From Bacteroidota bacterium (GTDB lineage: Bacteria; Bacteroidota; Bacteroidia; Cytophagales; Cyclobacteriaceae), in assembly GCA_024643595.1 (NCBI GenBank), contig JAHEMS010000190.1:1-6908 (forward strand): a stretch of 6,908 nt of DNA. The letters are read 5' to 3'. The position numbers and the translations under genes were made by a program. The notes under the pieces are model-generated. The model was not told the origin of the DNA. It saw only the letters and a program-made list of their open reading frames with translations, and did not search any database. The number at the start of each line of letters is the position of its first letter. Positions within the stretch are counted from its first letter, which is position 1. This document shows positions 1 to 6,575 of the stretch, piece after piece.

Positions 1-2519
1 GGGAAATGGGTGTATCCGTTGGACCTGGACGAGGTTCTGCAGCCGGATCTGCCGTTGCGTTTTGCATTGGAATTACGAATGTCGACCCAATTGCCTATGA
101 TCTACTTTTTGAACGATTTTTAAATCCCGATCGCGTTTCACTTCCCGATATTGATATTGATTTTGACGATGAAGGACGCGACAAAGTATTAAACTATGTG
201 ATCCAAAAGTACGGTCATAACCAGGTTGCACAAATCATAACGTATGGAACAATGGCTGCCAAGTCATCCATTCGTGATTGTGCCCGTGTGATGGAGCTCC
301 CATTGGCTGAAGCAAACAGCATGGCGAAATTAGTACCAGAACGACCTGGTACTTCGCTTGAAAAAGCCTTTGATGAAGTGAAGGAATTAAGTGAAATAAA
401 AAAGGGGACCGATCTAAAAGCACAAGTACTCAAGCAAGCTATTGTCCTTGAAGGGTCCCTTCGAAATACCGGAACACACGCATGTGGGGTAATCATAACA
501 CCCGATGACCTGACGAAGTTTGTACCGGTATCTACCGCCAAAGATTCAACTATGCTGGTAACTCAATTCGATAACAGTGTTGTTGAAAGTGCAGGAATGT
601 TAAAGATGGATTTTTTAGGGTTGACAACGCTTACCATCATAAAGACCGCCATCCGGAATATTAAAAAGCGAACGGGGATTGTTATTGACATCGATGCAAT
701 TCCGCTGGATGATTCAAAAACATATCAGTTGTACCAACGTGGAGAAACAACTGGTACATTTCAGTTTGAATCAGACGGGATGCAAAACTACCTCAGGGGC
801 TTGAAGCCGGATAAGTTTGATGATCTCATTGCAATGAATGCTCTGTATCGTCCTGGTCCAATGGAGTACATCCCAAATTTCATTGCCAGGAAACATGGAC
901 GTGAACCCATCAAATATGACCTGCCTGAGATGGAAGAGTATCTGAAAGATACTTACGGCATTACTGTTTATCAGGAGCAGGTAATGTTGCTTTCTCAAAA
1001 GCTGGCCAACTTCTCGAAAGGCGATGCTGATGTATTACGTAAGGCAATGGGTAAAAAGCAAAAGGACGTACTGGATAAAATGAAAGGGAAGTTCATAGCT
1101 GGTTGTCAAACCAATGGTCACAACGAGGCCATTGCCGAAAAGATATGGAAGGACTGGGAAGCCTTTGCGCAATACGCTTTCAACAAATCGCACTCAACAT
1201 GTTATTCACTGGTTGCATATCAGACCGCTTACCTGAAGGCCAATTATCCAGCCGAATATATGGCTGCAGTGCTTACACATTCCCAAAACAACCTGGATAA
1301 TGTAACTTATTTTATTGAGGATTGCAGAAAGCAGGGAATCGAAGTACTTGGTCCGCATGTTAATGAGTCAGGCGTTTATTTCGAAGTGAATAAAAAAGGA
1401 GAAATCCGCTTCGGTTTGGGTGCTATCAAAGGTGCGGGCGAAGCGGCCGTTGAAGCGCTCATTACTGAGCGCGAAGCACATGGTCCCTTCAAAGATATTT
1501 TTGAATTTGCTCAACGTCTTAGTCAGCGATCCGTCAACAAAAAAACATTTGAATGCCTCGCCTTGTCAGGAGCTTTCGATTGTTTCCCAGAATATCATCG
1601 CCGGCAATATATAACTGGAAAAGAGGGGGATTTGTCACTTACTGAAAAAGTGATCCGATATGCCAGCAAAATGCAACAAGATGCCCAAAGTGCCCAGGCA
1701 AGTTTATTTGGGGGTTCAAGCGGAACTACTATGCCACCTCCTAAAATCGATCCAATAGATCCCTTTGGTGAAATCGAAAAGTTACACTTTGAAAAAGAGG
1801 TGGTCGGTGTTTATATATCCGGTCACCCATTGGATAATTTTAAATTTGAAATGGAAGCCTTTTCCACTGCAACATTAACAACCTTAAATGAAATTGATAG
1901 TCTAGAAGGAAAAGAATGTAAATTCGGTGGAATTGTTTCTTCTGTAGAACATAGAATGACTAAGACAGGTAGGCCATTTGGCAAGTTGTCCATGGAAGAC
2001 TACAGCGGTAAATTCGAGTTTATGTTATGGAGTGAGGATTACTTGAAATTCAAATCCTTTTTAATGCCAGGTCTGTTTCTATTTATTGAAGGAACAGTGT
2101 TACGGAAATCATGGGGAGAACAAAACCTTGAATTCAAAATTCGCCAAATCGATTTGCTTAATGAATTGGCTGGCAAAAGAGTACAAGGAATAGCATTGCG
2201 ATTTTCCATCGAAGTAGTTACTAACGACTTCATTATCAATATGGAAAAATTATGTAAAAAGCATTCTGGAACATCAAACTTTACCTTGTACCTAAACGAT
2301 ATTACAGAAGGTCTTCAGGTTGAACTATTATCAAGATCTTTTAGAGTGAAGGTGGGCAACGAATTCATAAGAGAATTAAAAAAATTTGGTGAAGTGGGAA
2401 TCGCAAGCGATAAAGGAGAAGTACGCTGGTTATCCGAAATAATCCATAAGCCTAGCCAAACAACAAATACTGAAATTGGAACAATTTCACCTACCTTTGT
2501 GTTGGAACCGATAGATTAA
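1..2519 (+). CDS. dnaE: DNA polymerase III alpha subunit, 5'-truncated by window edge
   Basis: Catalytic subunit of the replicative DNA polymerase, acting in the cytoplasmic replisome. The reading frame is open to the left edge (a Glu codon at 3-5 precedes the Met at 6), so that Met is internal and the true start lies outside; the PHP domain and early palm are missing. Numbering from the Met at 6, the palm holds the GPGRGS loop (6-11) and the metal-binding aspartates in PDIDIDF (D48, D50), with the third, D202, in DFLGL. YRPGPM (281-286) and FNKSHS (392-397) mark the fingers and polymerase core. A helix-hairpin-helix region lies around 430-530, a clamp-binding motif QASLF at 564-568, an OB fold at about 638-715, and a tau-binding-like C-terminal domain follows. 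By alignment with E. coli DnaE from memory, about 350 residues are missing, giving a full protein near 1190 residues. No frameshift is visible. It ends 27 bp before trxA on the same strand. Confidence 0.97.
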   Translation, partial: EMGVSVGPGRGSAAGSAVAFCIGITNVDPIAYDLLFERFLNPDRVSLPDIDIDFDDEGRDKVLNYVIQKYGHNQVAQIITYGTMAAKSSIRDCARVMELPLAEANSMAKLVPERPGTSLEKAFDEVKELSEIKKGTDLKAQVLKQAIVLEGSLRNTGTHACGVIITPDDLTKFVPVSTAKDSTMLVTQFDNSVVESAGMLKMDFLGLTTLTIIKTAIRNIKKRTGIVIDIDAIPLDDSKTYQLYQRGETTGTFQFESDGMQNYLRGLKPDKFDDLIAMNALYRPGPMEYIPNFIARKHGREPIKYDLPEMEEYLKDTYGITVYQEQVMLLSQKLANFSKGDADVLRKAMGKKQKDVLDKMKGKFIAGCQTNGHNEAIAEKIWKDWEAFAQYAFNKSHSTCYSLVAYQTAYLKANYPAEYMAAVLTHSQNNLDNVTYFIEDCRKQGIEVLGPHVNESGVYFEVNKKGEIRFGLGAIKGAGEAAVEALITEREAHGPFKDIFEFAQRLSQRSVNKKTFECLALSGAFDCFPEYHRRQYITGKEGDLSLTEKVIRYASKMQQDAQSAQASLFGGSSGTTMPPPKIDPIDPFGEIEKLHFEKEVVGVYISGHPLDNFKFEMEAFSTATLTTLNEIDSLEGKECKFGGIVSSVEHRMTKTGRPFGKLSMEDYSGKFEFMLWSEDYLKFKSFLMPGLFLFIEGTVLRKSWGEQNLEFKIRQIDLLNELAGKRVQGIALRFSIEVVTNDFIINMEKLCKKHSGTSNFTLYLNDITEGLQVELLSRSFRVKVGNEFIRELKKFGEVGIASDKGEVRWLSEIIHKPSQTTNTEIGTISPTFVLEPID
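2492..2499 (+). promoter_or_regulatory. Possible Bacteroidota -7 promoter element for trxA
   Basis: TACCTTTG matches the Bacteroidota -7 consensus TAnnTTTG. It lies inside the last codons of dnaE, 47 bp before the trxA start, which would give a leader of roughly 40 nt. The upstream -33 TTG is not well placed: a CTG sits at about the expected 19-nt spacing, and the nearest true TTG (2476-2478) is only 13 nt away. Another consensus match inside dnaE near 813 shows that chance hits occur. trxA could instead be transcribed only by readthrough from dnaE. Confidence 0.25.
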
Positions 2520-2546
2520 CAAAAACTCTTTAATTTAATATATATT

Positions 2547-2870
2547 ATGGGTAAAACTTTAGAACTAAATGACTCCAATTTTGATGAGGCTATCAATGGT
2601 GATAAGCCTGTACTAGTTGATTTTTGGGCAGAATGGTGTGGCCCTTGTAAAATGATCGGTCCAGTGGTTGAAGAACTTGCTGGGGATTATGAAGGCAAAG
2701 CAGTAATTGCCAAATTGAATGTAGACGAAAATCCCCAGGTGACTGCTCGTTTTGGTGTTCGATCAATTCCAACTTTATTAGTATTTAAAAATGGACAAAT
2801 TGTAGATAAGCAGGTTGGGGCGGTGCCCAAATCAGTTCTTTCGCAGAAATTACAAGCCCAGGTAGCTTAA
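2547..2870 (+). CDS. trxA: Thioredoxin
   Basis: Small cytoplasmic dithiol-disulfide oxidoreductase. In this family it is kept reduced by thioredoxin reductase and passes electrons to ribonucleotide reductase, peroxiredoxins and other targets. The 107 residues match the usual length (about 105-110) of a single-domain thioredoxin. The active site WCGPC is complete (W30, C31, C34). The buried Asp (D25, in VDFWA), the cis-Pro (P75, in SIPT) and the conserved Gly of the VGA loop (G91) are all present. There is no signal peptide, so it is not a periplasmic TlpA- or DsbE-type protein. The chosen ATG gives the canonical N terminus; its leader is AT-rich with no Shine-Dalgarno, as is common in Bacteroidota. 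It follows dnaE by 27 bp and ends 19 bp before a strong terminator, so it closes the + strand block. The adjacent dnaE suggests co-transcription, but a private promoter is possible. Confidence 0.97.
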   Translation: MGKTLELNDSNFDEAINGDKPVLVDFWAEWCGPCKMIGPVVEELAGDYEGKAVIAKLNVDENPQVTARFGVRSIPTLLVFKNGQIVDKQVGAVPKSVLSQKLQAQVA

Positions 2871-2889
2871 CGCAATATTTTCTCAAATG

Positions 2890-2924
2890 AAAAGTCGGTG
2901 CAATTAATTGTACTGACTTTTTTT
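2890..2924. terminator. Intrinsic terminator, likely bidirectional, between trxA and the lipoprotein gene
   Basis: AAAAGTC (2890-2896) pairs perfectly with GACTTTT (2915-2921). The inner arms extend the helix to 14 bp, including two G-T wobbles, closed by a TTAA tetraloop (2904-2907). A run of seven T (2918-2924) follows on the + strand, as expected for Rho-independent termination after trxA. Read on the - strand, the same stem ends in TTTT followed by CATTT, so it can also stop the lipoprotein transcript, although with a weaker U-tract. The lipoprotein stop codon (2923-2925) lies one base from the stem. Confidence 0.85.
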
Positions 2925-3327
2925 ATTCAAGCCTGGCCGCACCATTACAAAAATCGGTCGGTTTATAATAAGAATAAATATCTCTTACCCGGTAAGAAAA
3001 GCTAATTTCACCTCCATAAAAAGTACCCACTCCCTCTATTTCATATCCATTAACTATTTGTTGGGAAATATACATCTTATCCAAGGCAACGCTGGCCCTA
3101 ACATTGATGCCGGCATTATAGAAGTTCTCAATCACAACTTGATCATTGAGTCCTGATTTTCTGATGTAGATAAAAAATCGGGTAAATTCATTATACGTCT
3201 GACTATATTCCTCTAAACTATAAGAGCCAATTAATCTATCCCGATCATCAAAGACAGGCTCTATAATCATAAGATTACAAGAGGCCAACATAACAGCTAA
3301 GATTAACAAAATTATTTTCGTTTTCAT
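2923..3327 (-). CDS. Small predicted lipoprotein, lipocalin-like beta-rich domain possible
   Basis: I do not recognise a named gene. The frame is open upstream to 3438, but the Met codon at 3325-3327 starts a textbook lipoprotein signal peptide: MKTK, a hydrophobic stretch (residues 5-15), then the lipobox LASC with Cys17 as lipidation site. An AAAAGG sequence 8 nt before that ATG supports this start. The product is 134 residues, mature about 118. After a short acidic linker (FDDRD, 26-30) the body alternates hydrophobic and polar residues like a small beta barrel. Its order of elements (GSYSLEEYS, KSG, ENFY..GI, GY.IEG.GT, SYRV) resembles small lipocalin-like lipoproteins common in Bacteroidota; this is an impression, not a search result. 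It should sit at the inner or outer membrane facing the periplasm, or at the surface; residues after the Cys (NLMIIE) do not clearly match a surface-export signal. It lies between ftsZ and the convergent trxA, and nothing ties it to division except position. Confidence 0.8.
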   Translation of the reverse strand: MKTKIILLILAVMLASCNLMIIEPVFDDRDRLIGSYSLEEYSQTYNEFTRFFIYIRKSGLNDQVVIENFYNAGINVRASVALDKMYISQQIVNGYEIEGVGTFYGGEISFSYRVRDIYSYYKPTDFCNGAARLE

Positions 3328-3424
3328 ATCACAACCTTTTCCAGGATAGCATACAATTGAGAGGCCAATCTGATATCCTTTGGATTGGTAGTTATGCCAG
3401 AACAAAAGCAGACTATGAAAATGA

Positions 3425-3449
3425 AGCCGCCCTGACAAGCAGGGCGGCT
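3425..3449 (-). terminator. GC-rich hairpin, possible terminator or leader structure
   Basis: AGCCGCCCTG (3425-3434) and CAGGGCGGCT (3440-3449) form a perfect 10-bp stem with a five-base loop. It stands out as strongly GC-rich in an AT-rich spacer. On the - strand the stem is followed by TCATTTTCAT, only a loose U-tract, so it may be a weak second terminator for ftsZ or a stable element in the leader of the lipoprotein mRNA. On the + strand no T-run follows. Confidence 0.45.
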
Positions 3450-3481
3450 ATGGAGTTTAAAAAAATGGGCTTAACTCAGTT

Positions 3482-3571
3482 TAAAAAATAAGGCACTCCG
3501 GCACCGGCAAAAAATATTTACCACCAACAACCACTACGAATGGAGTAAAAACCAGTCGTGCCGGATATGCC
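3482..3571 (-). terminator. Inverted repeat plus T-tract after ftsZ, candidate 3' end of the cluster
   Basis: On the + strand TCCGGCAC (3497-3504) pairs with GTGCCGGA (3558-3565), and GGCA (3492-3495) with TGCC (3568-3571), giving 12 bp with a small asymmetric bulge. The enclosed 53 nt can form a further TTTAC/GTAAA helix (3517-3521 with 3545-3549). On the - strand the structure begins 6 nt after the ftsZ stop codon and is followed by TTATTTTTT. This fits an ftsZ terminator, but the large loop is unusual for a simple intrinsic terminator, so it could be a structured 3' UTR instead. Confidence 0.45.
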
Positions 3572-3577
3572 ATGTCT

Positions 3578-5197
3578 TTAATCTACATTGTCATGTAAAA
3601 ATTTATTGTTACCAAGCAGACTATTATCATCATTAAGACTATACCTTGAAATATTCGACTCTGATGAATGTGGAACATTATCCATCTTCACTCCTCTTCT
3701 TAAATAGGCAGGAGCCTCCCACTTCTGTTTGAATTCATCTTTCGTCATTTCCTGAACCTTACCCTTCTTCAGTTTCTCCCTGCGCTCTTTTGCCTGTTGC
3801 TCCAGTCGCTCTCTGGTCTTTCTGTATTCCATTAGTCCTTCTTCGTTTATTACCTGGTCTTCTGAAGCGCCATTCCCTAAATTAAAATCATCTTCATCCT
3901 CCTGAAATAAATCATCTTCGTCTTTAAACGCATCCTCGTCCGATGAATTAATTTCGTCTTTATTGTTTATTGTGAACTCAACTGTTCGCGATGTGATTTC
4001 CTCCATTGTAGCGCTAATGGGAGCAGTCGACTCCTCTTTATCGGGTATTGATTCCATCTCAGATTCAGGATTCAATATAGGTCTGTCCTTATCTACTAAT
4101 TTTAGCTTCAATTCCTGGTTACCGTGATTTACCGAATTATCGACGCCTCCAAACAAGGATATCTGTGAACGATCTAGTTCATGCACTTTTTTCTCATCCT
4201 TCTTTTTAGTCATTTGACCTTCTGCGATAAATCCTGTAGCGATCACCGTTACGCGTATACGATCTGACAATCCTGAATCAACACCATGACCAAAAATTAC
4301 CTCCGCTTCATCTCCGGCTTGCTCCTGAATATATTCAGTGATTTCTGTAAGTTCATCCATTTGAAGTTCAGCCTCTTCTCCGGAAATGATAGAAAGCAGA
4401 ATTTTCTGAGCACCCATAATGTCTTTATTATCCAACAACGGGGAAGCAAGTGCTTGTTGTGCCGCCTTAATCGCTCTATTATCTCCACGAGTTTCTGAAG
4501 AACCCATTACCGCAGCTCCCGCGTTTAACATAACCGTGCGAACATCTTGGAAATCAACATTTACATAGCCCGCCAACGTGATTATTTCAGCAATACCTTT
4601 AGCTGCCGTAGTCAATATATTATCGGCTTCTCCAAATGCTTGTCCAATGGAAAGATTCCCATAGATCTCTCTTAACTTATCATTCAAGATAATCAGGACA
4701 GTGTCACAACTGGATCGAAATGCCTCAATACCCAATTCAGCCTGGGATAATTTCTTTTTACCTTCAAATGAGAATGGAACCGTAACAATACCTACGGTAA
4801 GAATATCCATATCCTTTGCAATTTTGGCAATGACTGGAGCGGCACCAGTCCCTGTACCCCCACCCATTCCGGCAGTGACAAAAACCATTTTCGTACCAAC
4901 CAACATTTCACGGATCTGCTCCTTACTTTCAATTGCTGCTGCACGTCCTACTTCTGGGTTAGCACCACATCCAAGACCTTCAGTAAGATTTACACCAAGC
5001 TGCAATTTGTGAGGAACAGGGCTGCTGTTCAATGCTTGCAGATCGGTATTTGCCACCACAAACTCAACATCCTTGATGCCTTGCTTATACATGTGGTTGA
5101 CTGCATTACTCCCTCCACCACCAACACCGATTACTTTTATAATCGACTTATGGTGCTTCGGCAGATCAAATTTGTATCCTATTACTGGTTCAAACAT
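3578..5197 (-). CDS. ftsZ: Cell division protein FtsZ, long Bacteroidota-type C terminus
   Basis: Tubulin-like GTPase that polymerises into the cytoplasmic Z-ring and recruits the divisome. The N-terminal nucleotide-binding part contains the Gly-rich loop GVGGGGSN (24-31) and the tubulin signature GGGTGTG (112-118). The T7 synergy loop NVDFQD (213-218) carries the catalytic aspartates D215 and D218, so the GTPase looks active. The globular core ends near residue 325 (VIATGF). A charged linker of about 165 residues follows, with a strongly acidic block (420-437, 12 of 18 Asp/Glu) and then a basic helix (459-480). The partner-binding peptide appears as APAYLRR (495-501), followed by 38 more residues ending in HDNVD. 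At 539 residues it is much longer than the 383 of E. coli FtsZ; the excess is linker and tail. The start is the only Met before the core. A 23-bp AT-rich gap without Shine-Dalgarno separates it from ftsA, indicating co-transcription. Confidence 0.98.
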   Translation of the reverse strand: MFEPVIGYKFDLPKHHKSIIKVIGVGGGGSNAVNHMYKQGIKDVEFVVANTDLQALNSSPVPHKLQLGVNLTEGLGCGANPEVGRAAAIESKEQIREMLVGTKMVFVTAGMGGGTGTGAAPVIAKIAKDMDILTVGIVTVPFSFEGKKKLSQAELGIEAFRSSCDTVLIILNDKLREIYGNLSIGQAFGEADNILTTAAKGIAEIITLAGYVNVDFQDVRTVMLNAGAAVMGSSETRGDNRAIKAAQQALASPLLDNKDIMGAQKILLSIISGEEAELQMDELTEITEYIQEQAGDEAEVIFGHGVDSGLSDRIRVTVIATGFIAEGQMTKKKDEKKVHELDRSQISLFGGVDNSVNHGNQELKLKLVDKDRPILNPESEMESIPDKEESTAPISATMEEITSRTVEFTINNKDEINSSDEDAFKDEDDLFQEDEDDFNLGNGASEDQVINEEGLMEYRKTRERLEQQAKERREKLKKGKVQEMTKDEFKQKWEAPAYLRRGVKMDNVPHSSESNISRYSLNDDNSLLGNNKFLHDNVD

Positions 5198-5220
5198 GAC
5201 AATTATTATTTAGGGGTTGA

Positions 5221-6531
5221 TCAATATTCATTTTTACCATCAAGATCATCTATCAATAATCCTTTTGTCTTACTTAAAATGTTCGAGAAGAAATCAGATG
5301 TGGGATTTTGCTTTAACGGCTTCTTCAGTTTCACATTTTTTTGCTCCTTGGCTTCCTTATATCTTTCCTCACGCTCATCCAAAGAGCGGAATCCTGACAA
5401 CACAAGACCTACGGCAGTTGCATACATCGGACTTTTTACTGCTTCCATCTTGCTTTTACCAAGATGCTCGTTCGGATATCCAATACGAGTATCCATTCCC
5501 GTCATGTATTCTACCAATTGTTTCAGGCAACTGAGTTGTGAACCACCGCCTGTGATTACAATCCCTCCTGCAAGACGGTTTTCATATCCAGAGTTAATGA
5601 TTTCAGTATGAGCCATCTCAATAATCTCCTCCATACGAGCCTGGATAATATTGGAGAGGTTTTTCACCGAAATTTCCTTCGCGGTTCTATTCCTGATTCC
5701 AGGAATAGAAACAATCTCATTAGGGCTTGCCTCTTCTGCGATGGCTTTACCAAAACGGGTCTTTAATTGCTCTGCTTGCTTTGCCATTACCTGTAATCCA
5801 TGCTGTATATCCGTGGTGAGAATATTACCTCCAAAAGGTATTACCGCAGTATGACGTATAATGTTATCGTAAAACACGGCTATATCCGTAGTGCCACCGC
5901 CAATATCAATCAGGCAGACACCGGCTTCCTTTTCTTCCTCGCTCAATACAGCAAGACTTGAGGCAAGCGGTTCCAAAATCAGATCTTCAATTTCAAGTCC
6001 GCCTCTGCGCACACATTTATTAATATTGTTAATCGCACTGGTTTGTGCAGTGATGATATGAAAATCTGCTTCCAACTTCACACCACTCATACCCACAGGA
6101 TCTTTAATGCCCTCTTCATAATCCACAATATAATCCTGAGGCATCACGTGAATGATTTCACTACCTGGCGGAATAACTATTCGATACATATCTTCGGTAA
6201 GACGATTTACATCTTCTATACTGATTTCATCATCTTGCGAATTGCGAGTAATACTTCCATGGTGAATAGAACTTCTGATGTGTTGACCAGCAATACCCAC
6301 GTTAACTAATCCAATATCAATACCTGACATATCACTGGCTTCTTTTACCGCCTTCTCTATCGCGAAAACCGTTTTATCAATATTGGTGACTATGCCTTTT
6401 ATCACTCCCTCCGATTCAGCTTTCCCTAGACCAAGCACTTCCAGTTTTCCGAATTCATTTTTACGGCCTACGATTGCGCAGATTTTGGTAGTCCCAATAT
6501 CAAGTCCTACAACTATTTTTTCGTTTTCCAT
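5221..6531 (-). CDS. ftsA: Cell division protein FtsA
   Basis: Actin-fold ATPase that anchors FtsZ filaments to the cytoplasmic membrane and recruits later divisome proteins. The 436 residues are near the usual 400-450. Motifs appear in order: phosphate 1 loop GLDIGTTKICAIVG (9-22), phosphate 2 IDIGGGTTDIAVF (208-220), and adenosine motif GIVITGGGSQL (323-333). The FtsA-specific 1C (SHS2) subdomain falls at roughly 83-165, between the first two blocks, which separates FtsA from MreB and DnaK. A charged linker (about 384-408) leads to FFSNILSKTKGLLI (414-427), likely the amphipathic membrane-binding helix, although 9 more mainly polar residues follow it. The ATG choice puts the first beta strand immediately after the start. 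A weak AAAGAG lies 7 nt upstream. It sits 44 bp after ftsQ and 23 bp before ftsZ, the standard dcw order. Confidence 0.97.
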   Translation of the reverse strand: MENEKIVVGLDIGTTKICAIVGRKNEFGKLEVLGLGKAESEGVIKGIVTNIDKTVFAIEKAVKEASDMSGIDIGLVNVGIAGQHIRSSIHHGSITRNSQDDEISIEDVNRLTEDMYRIVIPPGSEIIHVMPQDYIVDYEEGIKDPVGMSGVKLEADFHIITAQTSAINNINKCVRRGGLEIEDLILEPLASSLAVLSEEEKEAGVCLIDIGGGTTDIAVFYDNIIRHTAVIPFGGNILTTDIQHGLQVMAKQAEQLKTRFGKAIAEEASPNEIVSIPGIRNRTAKEISVKNLSNIIQARMEEIIEMAHTEIINSGYENRLAGGIVITGGGSQLSCLKQLVEYMTGMDTRIGYPNEHLGKSKMEAVKSPMYATAVGLVLSGFRSLDEREERYKEAKEQKNVKLKKPLKQNPTSDFFSNILSKTKGLLIDDLDGKNEY

Positions 6532-6575
6532 GATTGTACTCTTTATGGTGGTTGTTATTTTTAAAAATTGTTTTT

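Larger units (their letters stand above)
3328..3577. other. Structured ftsZ-lipoprotein spacer
   Basis: This 250-bp gap holds no convincing gene. It contains a long-range inverted repeat just after the ftsZ stop (3492-3571), a compact GC-rich hairpin (3425-3449), and between them a direct repeat AGTTTAAAAAA (3454-3464 and 3478-3488), which reads as two T-tracts on the - strand. No exact TAnnTTTG promoter box for the lipoprotein gene was found on the - strand; the nearest is TGCTTTTG, one mismatch, about 65 bp before the ATG. The spacer most likely carries the ftsZ 3' end and the lipoprotein leader. Confidence 0.6.

Noticed and set aside
215..541. Antisense frame of 108 codons inside dnaE
   Set aside because: It overlaps the conserved polymerase palm on the opposite strand, shows no coding character, and has no plausible start signal.
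813..820. TAAGTTTG match to the Bacteroidota promoter box inside dnaE
   Set aside because: It is deep in coding sequence with no gene start downstream; about one chance match is expected in a gene this long.
3328..3438. N-terminal extension of the lipoprotein frame to an ATG at 3438
   Set aside because: The extra 37 residues would place a lipoprotein signal peptide in the middle of the protein and include half of a GC-rich hairpin; the internal Met with an AAAAGG upstream is far more plausible.
4701..5012. Frame of 103 codons on the + strand inside ftsZ
   Set aside because: It is the complement of the FtsZ GTPase core; the Pro and Val runs mirror the Gly-rich GGGTGTG region.
5009..5611. Open frame of 200 codons on the + strand across the ftsA-ftsZ junction
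   Set aside because: It lies antisense to two clear essential genes and spans their boundary. The translation is Ser, Phe and Cys-rich with no domain character.
6557..6568. Palindrome ATTTTTAAAAAT between ftsQ and ftsA
   Set aside because: Purely A/T and short. Such palindromes are expected by chance in an AT-rich leader, and nothing suggests an operator.
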